Of a stretch of DNA of 64,000 nt, positions 1 through 11,129 are shown in pieces (within the stretch, counting starts at the first letter, position 1; each line of letters begins with the position of its first letter). The DNA is from Corynebacterium sp. zg-331. Its GTDB lineage: Bacteria > Actinomycetota > Actinomycetes > Mycobacteriales > Mycobacteriaceae. The stretch covers positions 124,001-188,000 of the forward strand of contig NZ_JACMYD010000003.1 of assembly GCF_014267345.1 (NCBI RefSeq), in the 5' to 3' direction. Position numbers and translations under genes: made by a program. Under the pieces are notes generated by a model. That model did no database searches and was not told where the DNA came from. It saw nothing but the letters and a program-made list of their open reading frames with translations.

Positions 1-706
1 CCTCCCCGACGGCGAGCAGGCCACGCGCCACGTGCAGCTCCGCCACCTGGCCGCGCGGCCCATAGAGGCCGGTGCCACGATTACCGGGGTAAAAATACCG
101 TCCGGTCAGAGCTCGCTCAACCATCTCGCCAGCGGCCTCGGGGTTGAGATGCCCGAAGGAATAGGCCCAGGGCATGAGCAGCATCGCGGGGGCAAAGCGG
201 TGCCCCTTGGTATGCGAGGTCTCCCAGACCACGGAGTTCGGGCAGTGCTCCTGCAATTGGGCGGCCAGGGGGCGGCCTTTGATCGCGCAGCACCGATCGC
301 GACGGCCGTGCGTACACACCAACACCAGGGGCGTATCCACGAGGCGGCCGCCGTTGCGGCCCGGCCCGGTGAGATCGAGGCCCAGAAGATCCTCGGGGGC
401 GTCGATAAGCAGCAGCTCCATCCGTGCCTCGCGCACCCACACCAGGTAGCAGCGGTGCTTGCTGCCCACCTCGCGGCCGGCGCGACCGGGCCTGCGGATG
501 AGCTGAAGGCTGGCAGTGCCTTTGAGCATCTTTTTCAATCGGGCGCTGAGATCGGGGCCAAAGGTTCCGCCGTCGAGCACGTCGCGCGACCACCCACCGG
601 GCCATTCAAAGAGCACGTAGACCTCGCCCTTCTTGGCCGAACCCGCCAACGGACCCCGGAGCGCGTCGGAGCACAGCGGGGTGTCCTGCGCAGGCGTGGT
701 AACCAT
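1..706 (-). CDS. Sucrase/ferredoxin-like family protein (partial, C-terminus beyond left edge)
   Basis: Reading the minus strand from ATG at 706 gives an open frame running off the left edge (about 235 residues seen). It begins MVTTPAQDTPLCSDALRG and contains the motif CTHGRRDRCCA about two thirds of the way along, the cysteine signature of the sucrase/ferredoxin-like family (thioredoxin-like fold, possibly binding a [2Fe-2S] cluster). Later a conserved SHTKGHRFAP segment follows. The biochemical role of this family is poorly known. The gene is divergent from the lipoprotein gene at 812, with about 105 bases between them. There is no stop inside the window, so the C-terminus cannot be judged. 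The family call rests on motif recognition. Confidence 0.85.
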   Translation of the reverse strand, partial: MVTTPAQDTPLCSDALRGPLAGSAKKGEVYVLFEWPGGWSRDVLDGGTFGPDLSARLKKMLKGTASLQLIRRPGRAGREVGSKHRCYLVWVREARMELLLIDAPEDLLGLDLTGPGRNGGRLVDTPLVLVCTHGRRDRCCAIKGRPLAAQLQEHCPNSVVWETSHTKGHRFAPAMLLMPWAYSFGHLNPEAAGEMVERALTGRYFYPGNRGTGLYGPRGQVAELHVARGLLAVGE

Positions 707-811
707 AGGCCGCTATCCTAGCGGCTTTTCCGGTAATGCATCGAGATATCTGTACGCCTCACCGTGCCATATACATTTCACAAGGTTGCCCCCACGATAT
801 ACGGTAGCGGT

Positions 812-1456
812 ATGTCAGTGCTTATCGACGCCCCCCGCTCCCCAGGCCGCCACGCCATGGCCGCGGCGCTCGTCGCGAGCGCCCTACTGCTCGCGTCCTG
901 CGGCACGGACAACGAGGCCGCGTCGCCGGAGCCACCCGGCAGCGCCACCCCGGCCTCGCGGAGCACGCAGGCCGACGGCGCCACGACCTCCGATAAAAAC
1001 GGCGCCGGCCTGACCCCGCTGGGCAACGCCGACATCGCCATGAAGACTATGCGCCCCGGGGAACCCTCCGAGCTGGTGGTCACGGAGATGCGCATCGGCG
1101 CGCACGAGGGCTTCGACCGGGTGGTCTTTGAGATGAAGGGCCAGGGGCACCCCGGCTGGTACGCAGATTACACCGATCACCCCTCTCAGCAGGCCTCCGG
1201 TAGCCCCATCGAATATCACGGGGCCACCGCCCTGACCGTAAACATCGACGGCACCGTCTACCCTTTCGACCTCGGCATCGAGGACCCCCATCTCAACCGG
1301 ATCACCCCATCCGATAGCGGGAACATCACCGACGTCATCAGCGCGGGAACCTTCGAGGGGCGCTCCCAATTCATCATCGGACTGAACAAGAAGGTGCCCT
1401 ATTCCGTGCAGGTGCTCGACGAACCCACCCGCCTGGTCATCGACCTCGTTCCCTAG
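812..1456 (+). CDS. AMIN-like domain lipoprotein
   Basis: Predicted 214-residue lipoprotein. The N-terminus has a short charged stretch, a hydrophobic run and a lipobox ending LLLASC, so the mature protein would begin at that Cys and sit on the outer face of the membrane. A Thr/Ser/Pro-rich linker follows, then a beta-rich C-terminal domain starting near LVVTEMRIGAHEGFDRVVFE, typical of AMIN-like domains of actinobacterial lipoproteins that are thought to bind the cell envelope. I chose ATG 812 because the open frame upstream (from 764) gives no signal peptide start; ATG 857 is an alternative that still keeps the lipobox. The ribosome site is weak. The next gene starts 3 bases after the stop. 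Confidence 0.75.
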   Translation: MSVLIDAPRSPGRHAMAAALVASALLLASCGTDNEAASPEPPGSATPASRSTQADGATTSDKNGAGLTPLGNADIAMKTMRPGEPSELVVTEMRIGAHEGFDRVVFEMKGQGHPGWYADYTDHPSQQASGSPIEYHGATALTVNIDGTVYPFDLGIEDPHLNRITPSDSGNITDVISAGTFEGRSQFIIGLNKKVPYSVQVLDEPTRLVIDLVP

Positions 1457-1459
1457 ACG

Positions 1460-1894
1460 ATGCCCATGAATACCTACGCCACCATGCGCGCGCACGTGAC
1501 GCCCATTCCCACTCCCCCGGTGGTGCGGCTGAGCAGCTCCGTCCTCGGCGGGGCCGCCGTGGCGGTACTCAGCACCGACCTTCCCCGGGCGATCCAGGTG
1601 CCGCTGGTGCTCCTGTTCCTGCTTATCAGCCTCAGCCTGCCGCTGATCCACCCCTACCGCCGCCGCATGCGAGAATACCGCCGCGAACACCGCGCACCGT
1701 GGCGGCCCCAGGTCTGGCAGTTCCTACCACTGTTTGCGCTCTGGTTGGCGATCATGCTTGCTCCCCTGCTGGCCCCGGCTCCGCCCTGGGTCAGCGCACT
1801 TGTCTTCCTCGCAACAACCGGCTGGCTTCATCTGACGTTTCCACACGTAGACGGCTCCCGGGCCCTCGCCTACGTCCACGTCAGCCCTCGTTAG
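1460..1894 (+). CDS. Small membrane protein of unknown function
   Basis: 144-residue protein with four hydrophobic stretches arranged as two pairs (around residues 25-40, 46-62, 86-106 and 109-122), separated by a strongly basic loop rich in Arg (YRRRMREYRREHR). This looks like a four-helix membrane protein with a cytoplasmic basic loop. It starts 3 bases after the lipoprotein stop, so the two are probably co-transcribed. ATG 1466 is an alternative start. I recognise no family. Confidence 0.6.
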   Translation: MPMNTYATMRAHVTPIPTPPVVRLSSSVLGGAAVAVLSTDLPRAIQVPLVLLFLLISLSLPLIHPYRRRMREYRREHRAPWRPQVWQFLPLFALWLAIMLAPLLAPAPPWVSALVFLATTGWLHLTFPHVDGSRALAYVHVSPR

Positions 1895-1904
1895 TGGGCG
1901 ATGT

Positions 1905-2092
1905 ATGCAGCCCAGCCCATACACGCCCGGTACGGTGGCTCACGAGGTATTCGGAAGGGACAAGCACGTCACCGCCATCCGGCGACTCCTCACCATGACG
2001 GCGGCCTGCCCTCGCTGAGAAGGTCGCACCCGCGTTTTATGGGTCCTCGTGGGGTGGGGAAAACCTCGCTTCTGCGCACCACCCGGCTATGA
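1905..2092 (+). pseudogene. Remnant of an AAA-type ATPase (N-terminal fragment, frameshifted)
   Basis: From ATG 1905 one frame reads MQPSPYTPGTVAHEVFGRD and on through AIRRLLTM, the usual start of a family of actinobacterial AAA ATPases, and stops at 2018. In another frame immediately downstream, RFMGPRGVGKTSLLRTT carries a complete Walker A motif and stops at 2092. The two halves belong to one gene split by a frameshift. Everything after the P-loop (normally 300 or more residues) is absent: sequence beyond 2092 encodes a different gene on the other strand. This is a decayed, truncated copy with no expected function. Confidence 0.7.
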
Positions 2093-2284
2093 CTCCTCGA
2101 CGATCCCGCGGATTTTGTTATTCGCCCACACATAAAGCGCATGTCCTACATAAAAAAGCGCCGCGTTGCCCGCCGCCACGGGCAGCCACCACCCCCACGA
2201 CATCGAGCCCTGCACCACCACGATGACGCTAAACACGAGGGAGAATGCCACCGCCCGCCACGGCTCGACCGAGAAGGCACGCAT
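2087..2284 (-). CDS. Small membrane protein of unknown function
   Basis: 65 residues with two hydrophobic segments (about residues 10-27 and 33-53) separated by a Gly/Trp turn, and a short charged tail (NNKIRGIVEES). It starts 3 bases after the stop of the upstream gene on the same strand, implying co-transcription. Its 3' end overlaps the ATPase remnant by 6 bases. No family is recognised; the call as a real gene rests on the clear two-helix pattern and tight spacing. Confidence 0.5.
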   Translation of the reverse strand: MRAFSVEPWRAVAFSLVFSVIVVVQGSMSWGWWLPVAAGNAALFYVGHALYVWANNKIRGIVEES

Positions 2285-2287
2285 CCG

Positions 2288-2704
2288 CTAATCCAGCTGC
2301 CCGCGCAGGGTCTCGGCCTGATCGGCTAGCCCGGCCAGGGCGTCCTCGTCAAAGCGCCGGGCCACCCGATGCTCCTCGGGATCGAGGGCAAAATACTTCA
2401 TGGCCGTGGCGAGCTGGACGATCCGGGGCACGTCGCTGCGCAGCTCTCTCGTCCCGCGTCCTCCCCATTGCTGTAGCTCCACCGCACCGGCGTTCTTCTT
2501 GGCCCGGGCTACCACGGCGGCCAGCCCGGCCGCCAACAAAAAGGCGTCCCCGTGGGGCAGGGCGGCGTCGGTATAATTTCCGTGCAGATCCTCAAGACCC
2601 AGCTCCGCAAAGGCGAGCGAGAGCTCCACCGGGGCCGCCTCCTGGCTCTCCAGCCACGCCACCACGGCCGCCATTTCCTCGGTTTCCTGCAACGATACGC
2701 ACAT
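2288..2704 (-). CDS. Hypothetical cytoplasmic protein
   Basis: 138 residues from ATG 2704 (MCVSLQETEEMAAVV). An open frame extends upstream to 2839, but that part has the composition of non-coding sequence (Gly/Arg/Ser-rich) and no obvious ribosome site, so I use the internal ATG. The protein is soluble, rich in Ala, Leu, Glu and Asp, and probably helical, with no signal peptide or membrane segment. It lies directly upstream of the small membrane protein at 2284. The function is unknown. The roughly 260 bases between 2705 and 2964 hold nothing I can identify. Confidence 0.5.
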   Translation of the reverse strand: MCVSLQETEEMAAVVAWLESQEAAPVELSLAFAELGLEDLHGNYTDAALPHGDAFLLAAGLAAVVARAKKNAGAVELQQWGGRGTRELRSDVPRIVQLATAMKYFALDPEEHRVARRFDEDALAGLADQAETLRGQLD

Positions 2705-2964
2705 GCACCCCACACTACCGCCAGAAGATCCCCTGAACCCGCCCTCGCTCATTCCCACTGGAAACGCCCCAGTACCCGGTGATACTCGATTCTCCATGCG
2801 CCATACCCGTGTGCACCGTGGTGGGCCTGATCCATGCATCCGGCGTGGGCCGGCCTCCCGTGTGCCCCAGGGTTTGTCTTAAGAGAGACACCGCGATGAT
2901 CGGCTGCGCGGTCATCAGCCTCGTACTCGCTGACGTCCCGGAAATGAGCTACCTGCTTCTGGTC

Positions 2965-3426
2965 TTAGCGCTCTCTTAAATCAGTGCTCCAGTTCAGCTG
3001 CTGAATCGCGGTGTCCCATTGCCGGTACTCCTTGGCGGCCTCGTCCATCTTCACCCGCAGCTGCGCCACGTTCATACTGGCCACGTAGCGGATCTCGCTG
3101 CGCGAGTAGCGATCCTGCCGGGCGCTGGCGGCCTGGGCCAAATCCGCGTACAGCTCGCGGCGCACCCGGGCGGCATCGCGTCTGGCGATGGCGTCGGTCA
3201 GCGTATGCTCCTCGTCGAAGGCCGTGACCGTATTGGTGGCATTAATTCTGCGAATGAGCCAGGTGAGACGCGCCAGGAGCTGTTCGGCCTCCGCCAGCAG
3301 CTCCGTCGGATCCTCGTCCGGCTCCTCGCCCTCCTGCACCCGCGCCACGAGGCTCAGGCGCTCCTTGAGCTGGAAGAAGCGGCGCTGCGCCTCCGCGCGC
3401 TCCGCGAGAGCCTCCGCCAGTTTCAT
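2965..3426 (-). CDS. DIP1984 family (septicolysin-like) protein
   Basis: 153 residues, highly charged and helical. The N-terminus MKLAEALAERAEAQRRFFQLKERLS and the central ELLAEAEQLLARLTWLIRRINATNT segment match my memory of the DIP1984 family, named after a Corynebacterium diphtheriae gene and sometimes annotated septicolysin. It is predicted to form long coiled coils. The biological role is not established; the septicolysin label should not be read as proof of toxin activity. It begins 3 bases after the guaA stop on the same strand, so it is probably transcribed with guaA. Confidence 0.8.
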   Translation of the reverse strand: MKLAEALAERAEAQRRFFQLKERLSLVARVQEGEEPDEDPTELLAEAEQLLARLTWLIRRINATNTVTAFDEEHTLTDAIARRDAARVRRELYADLAQAASARQDRYSRSEIRYVASMNVAQLRVKMDEAAKEYRQWDTAIQQLNWSTDLRER

Positions 3427-3429
3427 GCC

Positions 3430-4998
<1,569 letters not shown>

Positions 4999-5052
4999 AG
5001 CCCACCAGCCTACCCGAGGCAGGAGGGGTTATCCCAGCGCGGGGAAGGAGCC

Positions 5053-5939
5053 CTAAGGATTCTTGCGATACTTAGCCGAGCGTTTAGACGAGGGCTGGAA
5101 ACCGAAGCGCGGCTTGGGGTACTGGCGGAAGTACAGCTCAGGGCTGGCCTCGAATTCATGTCGATAAACTTCGTTTCCGCCTCCACCGCAAAGGCGGTGG
5201 CCATACCAGACACTATGCTTATCAGGATCTGAAGATCCACCTCTGCGAGGCCGTAACCATCTCTAGAATCAGCGGTCCACAAGCCGTACAGCCTCTCCCC
5301 CGCAAACACCGGGACGGTGGCGAACGATCCATAGGAGTATTTCCCGGGGAGCCTGCTTTACGTCCTCCTCTAGCTTCCCTTCACCCGCCACTACCTTTTC
5401 AAGCTCTCATCCTTCATCGAAAAAATCCGATCAGAGACCTTAGAGGAGCTTCCCGCCACACCCCACCTCGGAGCCTCAAGACAGAATCTCTCCGAATCAC
5501 TGACGGTAAACAGGTTGACACGGACATTGTCGCTGGAAGGAAGTGCATGACGAGCAAACTCAAGCATAGCCTGACGGGCGGCATGCAGATGCTTCTCCCG
5601 CTCACGCTTACCCTCCATGACTATCGCGCTCCTGGGAAGCATATTCATCATGTTCAGGCTCGCCAGGTATTCCCGAACCTTCAGCGATTCAGATTGAGTA
5701 GCATGCCGGTAACTTTCCTGCTTGTACTTGTTCTGCCACGCCCGAAACAAGATACCGGCGAAGAGAGCACCGACACCGAGATGAATGCCGCTATCCCCCA
5801 CGCCCCTCCCTTCCAGGGCGCGAGCGCAAGAAGAACAGCCCCCGCACGCCTCCGAATAGATGGGGCTGACGCGCACGATCCTCGTCAGCCAATCCACCCC
5901 CGGAGGACGAATATCCTCTAGGTAAGCGTCTTTCGCCAC
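5053..5939 (-). pseudogene. Broken gene for a membrane-anchored, possibly GAF-like protein (three frameshifts)
   Basis: GTG 5939 lies 10 bases after the guaB3 stop, which fits co-transcription. The first frame has a hydrophobic segment near residue 55 (GVGALFAGILFRAW) and then a soluble region, stopping at 5391. Continuing in other frames restores a coherent protein: VVAGEGKLEEDVKQAPRE, then YSYGSFATVPVFAGERLYG and GLAEVDLQILISIVSGMATA, which resemble the end of a GAF domain, and finally ELYFRQYPKPRFGFQPSSK, ending at 5053. At least three single-base indels are needed: an A4 run near 5400, an A3 run near 5345, and one near 5150. The family is uncertain; the GAF suggestion rests on the VPVF..G..YGLW..D pattern. 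Confidence 0.65.
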
Positions 5940-5948
5940 AACCCCCCT

Positions 5949-7091
5949 CTACCCCGCGACGGAAAGCCCCACCTTCTGGAAGGACTTCAGATCGGTGTAC
6001 CCGCACTTGGCCATCGCCCGGCGCAGCCCGCCGACGATGTTGTGCAGGCCCATTGCCTCCCGGGAGGGCCCGTGCAGGATCTCCTCCAGGCTCGGCCACT
6101 CCTCGTCGGAAGCGAATTCGTAGGCCTCGGCCACGAAGCCTCGGGGGAACCTCGGGTGCGCGGCGGTGGGCGGCCAGTAATACCCCTTGCCCCCAGCCTC
6201 GACGGCCGGGGCGAGCGGCGTGCCCAACACCACCGCGTCCGCGCCACAGGCAATGGCCTTGACCACGTCGCCGGAGGTCTCCAGCTCGCCATCGGCCAGG
6301 ATGTGCACGTAGCGCCCACCGGTCTCGTCCAGGTAGTCCCGGCGCGCCGCGGCCACGTCGGCGATCGCGGTGGCCATGGCGGATTCGATACCCAGCGCCA
6401 GGCCGTTGGTGTTCACCCCGCCGCCCACGATGACCCCGGCCGCCCCGGTGCGCATGAGGTGCATGGCGGTGGTGTAATCCGTCACGCCCCCAGCGATGAC
6501 GGGGACGTCGAGGGAGCCAATGAAGTCCTTGAGGTTGAGCGGCTCGCCGCCCTCGGTCACGTGCTCGGCGGAGATCATGGTGCCCTGGATGACGAGCAGT
6601 TCGGCCCCGGCGGCGATGACCTTGGGGGCAAACTCGCGGGCGTTTTGGGGCGAGACCCGCACCGCCACCGTGGCCCCCTCGGCGCGCACGGCGCGGATGC
6701 GCTCGGCCAGCAGGTCATCGTCCACCGGGGCGGCGTGGAGTTCCTGGAGGACTCGGGTGGCCTCGGTGGAAACCAGCCCGGCGTCGTTATCGGCGGCGTC
6801 GATCACGCGCTGGATGGCGGCCTCCAGGTCGGCGTGGCGGCCCCAGAGGCCCTCGGCGTTGATGACGCCCATGCCGCCCTGGCGGCTCATCTCCGCCACG
6901 AACTCGGGGGTAGCCAGGGCGTCGGTGGGGTGGGACATGACCGGGATGTCGAAGGCGTAGGCGTCGATGTTCCAGGTGGTGTCCACGTCCTTGGAGGAAC
7001 GGGTGCGCCGCGAGGGGACGAGGGAGACGTCCTCGAGACGGTACGTGCGGCGGGCCTCGCGCCCGATGCCAATCTCAATGTAATCGCGCAT
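5949..7091 (-). CDS. guaB3: GuaB3-family IMP dehydrogenase-related protein
   Basis: 380 residues, a TIM barrel without the CBS domains of true IMP dehydrogenase. Recognisable are the N-terminal GREARRTYRLEDVSLVPSRRTRS, the NAEGLWGRH region, and phosphate-binding strands LADGELETSGD and GADAVVLGTPLA. The loop that in IMP dehydrogenase carries the catalytic Cys (GPGSICTT in the neighbour guaB) is here GGGVNTNGLALG, so that Cys is absent. From memory, M. tuberculosis Rv3410c is similar. The biochemical role of the actinobacterial branch is not clear to me. It lies 18 bases downstream of guaB on the same strand. Confidence 0.9.
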   Translation of the reverse strand: MRDYIEIGIGREARRTYRLEDVSLVPSRRTRSSKDVDTTWNIDAYAFDIPVMSHPTDALATPEFVAEMSRQGGMGVINAEGLWGRHADLEAAIQRVIDAADNDAGLVSTEATRVLQELHAAPVDDDLLAERIRAVRAEGATVAVRVSPQNAREFAPKVIAAGAELLVIQGTMISAEHVTEGGEPLNLKDFIGSLDVPVIAGGVTDYTTAMHLMRTGAAGVIVGGGVNTNGLALGIESAMATAIADVAAARRDYLDETGGRYVHILADGELETSGDVVKAIACGADAVVLGTPLAPAVEAGGKGYYWPPTAAHPRFPRGFVAEAYEFASDEEWPSLEEILHGPSREAMGLHNIVGGLRRAMAKCGYTDLKSFQKVGLSVAG

Positions 7092-7109
7092 GGGGTACTC
7101 GTCTATCTC

Positions 7110-8639
<1,530 letters not shown>

Positions 8640-8733
8640 TCACTGTTGATGTGCCTGCCCCGGAGGGTGTTCGCCTTGCTTCTTTACTTTAACCGCTTAC
8701 TCTAATCTGTTCTTCCATGCCGGGGTAGCGCGG

Positions 8734-8768
8734 TAGAATTGCCAGCATGCGGGGCCCGACCATAGGAT
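8734..8768 (+). promoter_or_regulatory. Candidate promoter elements for the DUF5319 gene
   Basis: Two hexamers resemble -10 elements: TAGAAT at 8734-8739 and TAGGAT at 8763-8768. The second lies 7 bases before the GTG start at 8776, which would give a leaderless or nearly leaderless transcript, common in corynebacteria. No convincing -35 element accompanies either. This is a sequence-match inference only. Confidence 0.3.
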
Positions 8769-8775
8769 CGGCGAT

Positions 8776-9147
8776 GTGAACTTCGACGCTCAGATGCCGC
8801 TTGATCCGTTTGCCGATGATCCGAACGACCCCGCCTCGTTCCTCGACGGAGACGAACCCGCGCTGCCGCTGACCGACGAAGAACGCGAGGGCATCGAACG
8901 AGACCTCGCCCTCGTGCAGGAGTTCAAAGTGGTGCTGGGCCCCAGGGGAATCAGGGGGATTTTTTTCTTCTGCGAGGATTGCTCGGAGAACCACTACTTC
9001 GATTGGGACATCCTGGCGGCCAACATGCGCGCCACGCTCGAACACACCCTCAGTCCCGTGCACGAACCCGGCGCCGAGCCCGACGTCCAGGCCTACGTGC
9101 CGTGGGATTACGCCCTGGGGTACCTTGACGGGGCGCGCGATAGGTAG
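8776..9147 (+). CDS. DUF5319 family protein
   Basis: 123 residues, acidic and soluble. It starts with GTG (VNFDAQMPLDPFADDPND). A conserved core LGPRGIRGIFFFCEDCSENHYFDWD contains a CxxC pair that may bind a metal, then HTLSPVHEPGAEPDVQAYVPWDYALGY. This matches actinobacterial DUF5319 proteins (Rv3412 position in M. tuberculosis synteny). The function is unknown. The gene lies between guaB (divergent) and the rsdA-sigD pair (convergent, 6 bases away). No ribosome site is evident at the GTG, consistent with a leaderless start. Confidence 0.85.
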   Translation: MNFDAQMPLDPFADDPNDPASFLDGDEPALPLTDEEREGIERDLALVQEFKVVLGPRGIRGIFFFCEDCSENHYFDWDILAANMRATLEHTLSPVHEPGAEPDVQAYVPWDYALGYLDGARDR

Positions 9148-9153
9148 GGAAAC

Positions 9154-10029
9154 TTATTCCGTGGCACTCGGCTCGGCCGGGCCGTGCCCCTCATCCTGAC
9201 TGGCTCCCACCAGCAGGGGCGTTTCCTGCGCGGGAGGCATCGCCGCGGTCGGTTCGACGTACTGTTCCCCGCCCACCGCAGCTCCGGCCGGTGCTCCGCC
9301 CCGGATTGGCTCGGGCGTGGCAACCACGGTGGTGGTCACCGTCACCGTATTCGTCTCCGTGACCGTGGCCTGGGGTTCCGTGGCGGCCGGCTTATCGCTA
9401 GGGGGCGAGGGCTGCTGCCCCTCGGGTCTCGGCGCGGGCTGGGCCGCGGCTCCCGGCACCGTCGTGGTCACCGTGACGGTGGCGTTCTTCGCCCCGCCGC
9501 TATTCCCGTCCACGGGGGTGGCGGCCTCGGCGGGGGCGCGATTCTGCGCCACCTTAGCGGCCGCCTCCATGTCCTTGGCCATGAGCCTGGCCTGCTCTAT
9601 CAACAGGCGCACGCCGTCCATGTCCCCTCGCTCAGCCAGGCTATCCATCTCCTCAAGGGTTCCGGCCAGCTCCACCACGTCGTGCACGGGGTCCTGCCGC
9701 GGAAACAGGGTGGTAGAAAGCCCATAGAGCGGGGAGTTCGGCCCGGCGTTCAGCAGCATCGCACCGCTGCCCGCGATGACAAGCGTCGCGGCGGCGGCAC
9801 CCACCAGGCCAGCAAAGAAGGGGCGCGAGCGGCGGCGCGAAGACAACTCCACCACTTGGGCCTCCAACCGCGGGGCGGACGGCAGGGGTCGATCGACCTC
9901 GCCGCGCAGCTCCAGCAGCATCCCGGCGAGCTCGTCGGTGCCCTCGCTGCGATCCACGCCCCGCGACAGCTCGGTGAGGAAAGCGTCGCTGAACTCTAGC
10001 TCGCGTTGTTCACGAGGATCGTTCGTCAT
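9154..10029 (-). CDS. rsdA: Anti-sigma-D factor RsdA
   Basis: 291 residues. The N-terminal 60 or so residues (LEFSDAFLTELSRGVDRSEGTDELAGMLLELRGEVD) match the sigma-D binding region of RsdA. A single membrane helix follows near residues 97-115 (FFAGLVGAAAATLVIAGSGAML), and the C-terminal half is a Pro/Thr/Val-rich extracellular tail with repeated VTVTTTV stretches. It should hold SigD inactive at the membrane until regulated proteolysis. Its start overlaps the sigD stop by 4 bases (ATGA), so the two are translationally coupled. Confidence 0.9.
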   Translation of the reverse strand: MTNDPREQRELEFSDAFLTELSRGVDRSEGTDELAGMLLELRGEVDRPLPSAPRLEAQVVELSSRRRSRPFFAGLVGAAAATLVIAGSGAMLLNAGPNSPLYGLSTTLFPRQDPVHDVVELAGTLEEMDSLAERGDMDGVRLLIEQARLMAKDMEAAAKVAQNRAPAEAATPVDGNSGGAKNATVTVTTTVPGAAAQPAPRPEGQQPSPPSDKPAATEPQATVTETNTVTVTTTVVATPEPIRGGAPAGAAVGGEQYVEPTAAMPPAQETPLLVGASQDEGHGPAEPSATE

Positions 10030-10589
10030 CGCTCTCCTTCTTCCATTTCCCTGCGCAGACTGGCCAGCGCCCGGTGCTGAGCCACCCGAACGGCACCGGG
10101 GGTGCTGCCCACCATGTCTGCGGTTTCTTCCGCCGATAGTCCCACGAGCACGCGCAAAATAACGATGTCGCGCGATCTCTCGCTAAGTGAATCGAGGAGT
10201 CGGCGCACTCTGTTACTACCGTCCGCGACCAGGGCTTCTTCCTCCGGACCGGCATCCGTCGAGGCGGAATCGGGCACCTCGTCGGTGGGATGGGCCTGAT
10301 CGCGCACGTAGCTGCGCCGGGCATCGGCCACCTTGTGGCTGACCACCCCGTAAACGTAGGCCATGAAGGGTCGCCCCTGGTCCTGGTATCGCTCGATGGA
10401 ATGCACCACCGCCAGGCAGGCGTCCTGGGCAATGTCCTCCGGTTCCGGGATTCGGCCCGGGCCAATCCGGGCGCGCACGTAGCGCAGCACGAGCGGGTGA
10501 ATGATCTCCAGGATTCGCTGCAAGGCGTCCCGATCCCCCTTCACCGCGGCGGGCACGAGAGCCTGTAGTTCCTGCTCAGCTTCGCTCAC
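10026..10589 (-). CDS. sigD: ECF RNA polymerase sigma factor SigD
   Basis: 187 residues. Sigma region 2 is seen at about residues 25-95 (HPLVLRYVRARIG, PEDIAQDACLAVV, GRPFMAYVYGVVSHKVADARR) and region 4 at about 128-180 (LSERSRDIVILRVLVGLSAEETADMVGS, GAVRVAQHRAL). It directs RNA polymerase to envelope-related genes in corynebacteria and mycobacteria. It is encoded upstream of and overlapping its anti-sigma factor gene, and divergent from whiB3, the same arrangement as Rv3413c-Rv3414c-Rv3416. Confidence 0.93.
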   Translation of the reverse strand: MSEAEQELQALVPAAVKGDRDALQRILEIIHPLVLRYVRARIGPGRIPEPEDIAQDACLAVVHSIERYQDQGRPFMAYVYGVVSHKVADARRSYVRDQAHPTDEVPDSASTDAGPEEEALVADGSNRVRRLLDSLSERSRDIVILRVLVGLSAEETADMVGSTPGAVRVAQHRALASLRREMEEGER

Positions 10590-10787
10590 GTCCTACTCTT
10601 TTCCTCGCGGCGCCGGGGTACTGATTCAGCATACTTGAGGCACGCGCACCGCCATGGTCTCGGCACCACACATAGCGGGCGTGACATCTGTTTTCGATGC
10701 GGACACCGCTCGGCCACGTCCCGTTCACGTTGGACTGTCAGACTCGCCAGTAAGCATCGAACATTCACCACCGGAGGTTTTTACGTC

Positions 10788-11129
10788 ATGGCCCCACCGC
10801 CCCCGACCACACTCAACCCCTGGGAATGGCAGCGCCACGGTGCCTGCCGCGGAACAAGCGCCGAGGTGTTCTACCACCCCGACGGCGAGCGCGGGCGCGC
10901 CCACGCGCTGCGCGAACGCAAGGCCAAAGCCATCTGCCGGTCGTGCCCCGTCCTAGAGAGCTGCCGCGAGCACGCGCTGCGCACGGCGGAGCCCTACGGG
11001 ATCTGGGGCGGCATGAGCGAATCCGAGCGCACGGCGCTCCTGCGGCGAAACCGCTCCGGCTACTCCTCGCGCAGCACCACCCGCGCCTCCCAGGGCCGCA
11101 GGATCTCTTCTGCCGCCTCCTCTTCGTAA
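10788..11129 (+). CDS. whiB3: WhiB-family redox-sensitive transcription factor (WhiB3 position)
   Basis: 113 residues from ATG 10788, preceded by GGAGG at 10773. The four cluster-binding cysteines are Cys20, Cys50, Cys53 and Cys59, followed by the GIWGG turn at residues 71-75 and a basic segment (LLRRNRS). It should bind a [4Fe-4S] cluster and act with a sigma factor. Residues after about 90 (GYSSRSTTRASQGRR to the end) are encoded opposite the last codons of the convergent alpha-glucosidase gene, an overlap of 70 bases, and do not look like a conserved WhiB tail. The divergent sigD gene supports the WhiB3 assignment. Confidence 0.85.
   Translation: MAPPPPTTLNPWEWQRHGACRGTSAEVFYHPDGERGRAHALRERKAKAICRSCPVLESCREHALRTAEPYGIWGGMSESERTALLRRNRSGYSSRSTTRASQGRRISSAASSS

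Noticed and set aside
2705-2964. Small open frames on both strands between the hypothetical gene and the DIP1984-family gene
   Set aside because: No ribosome sites, unconvincing composition and no recognisable family.
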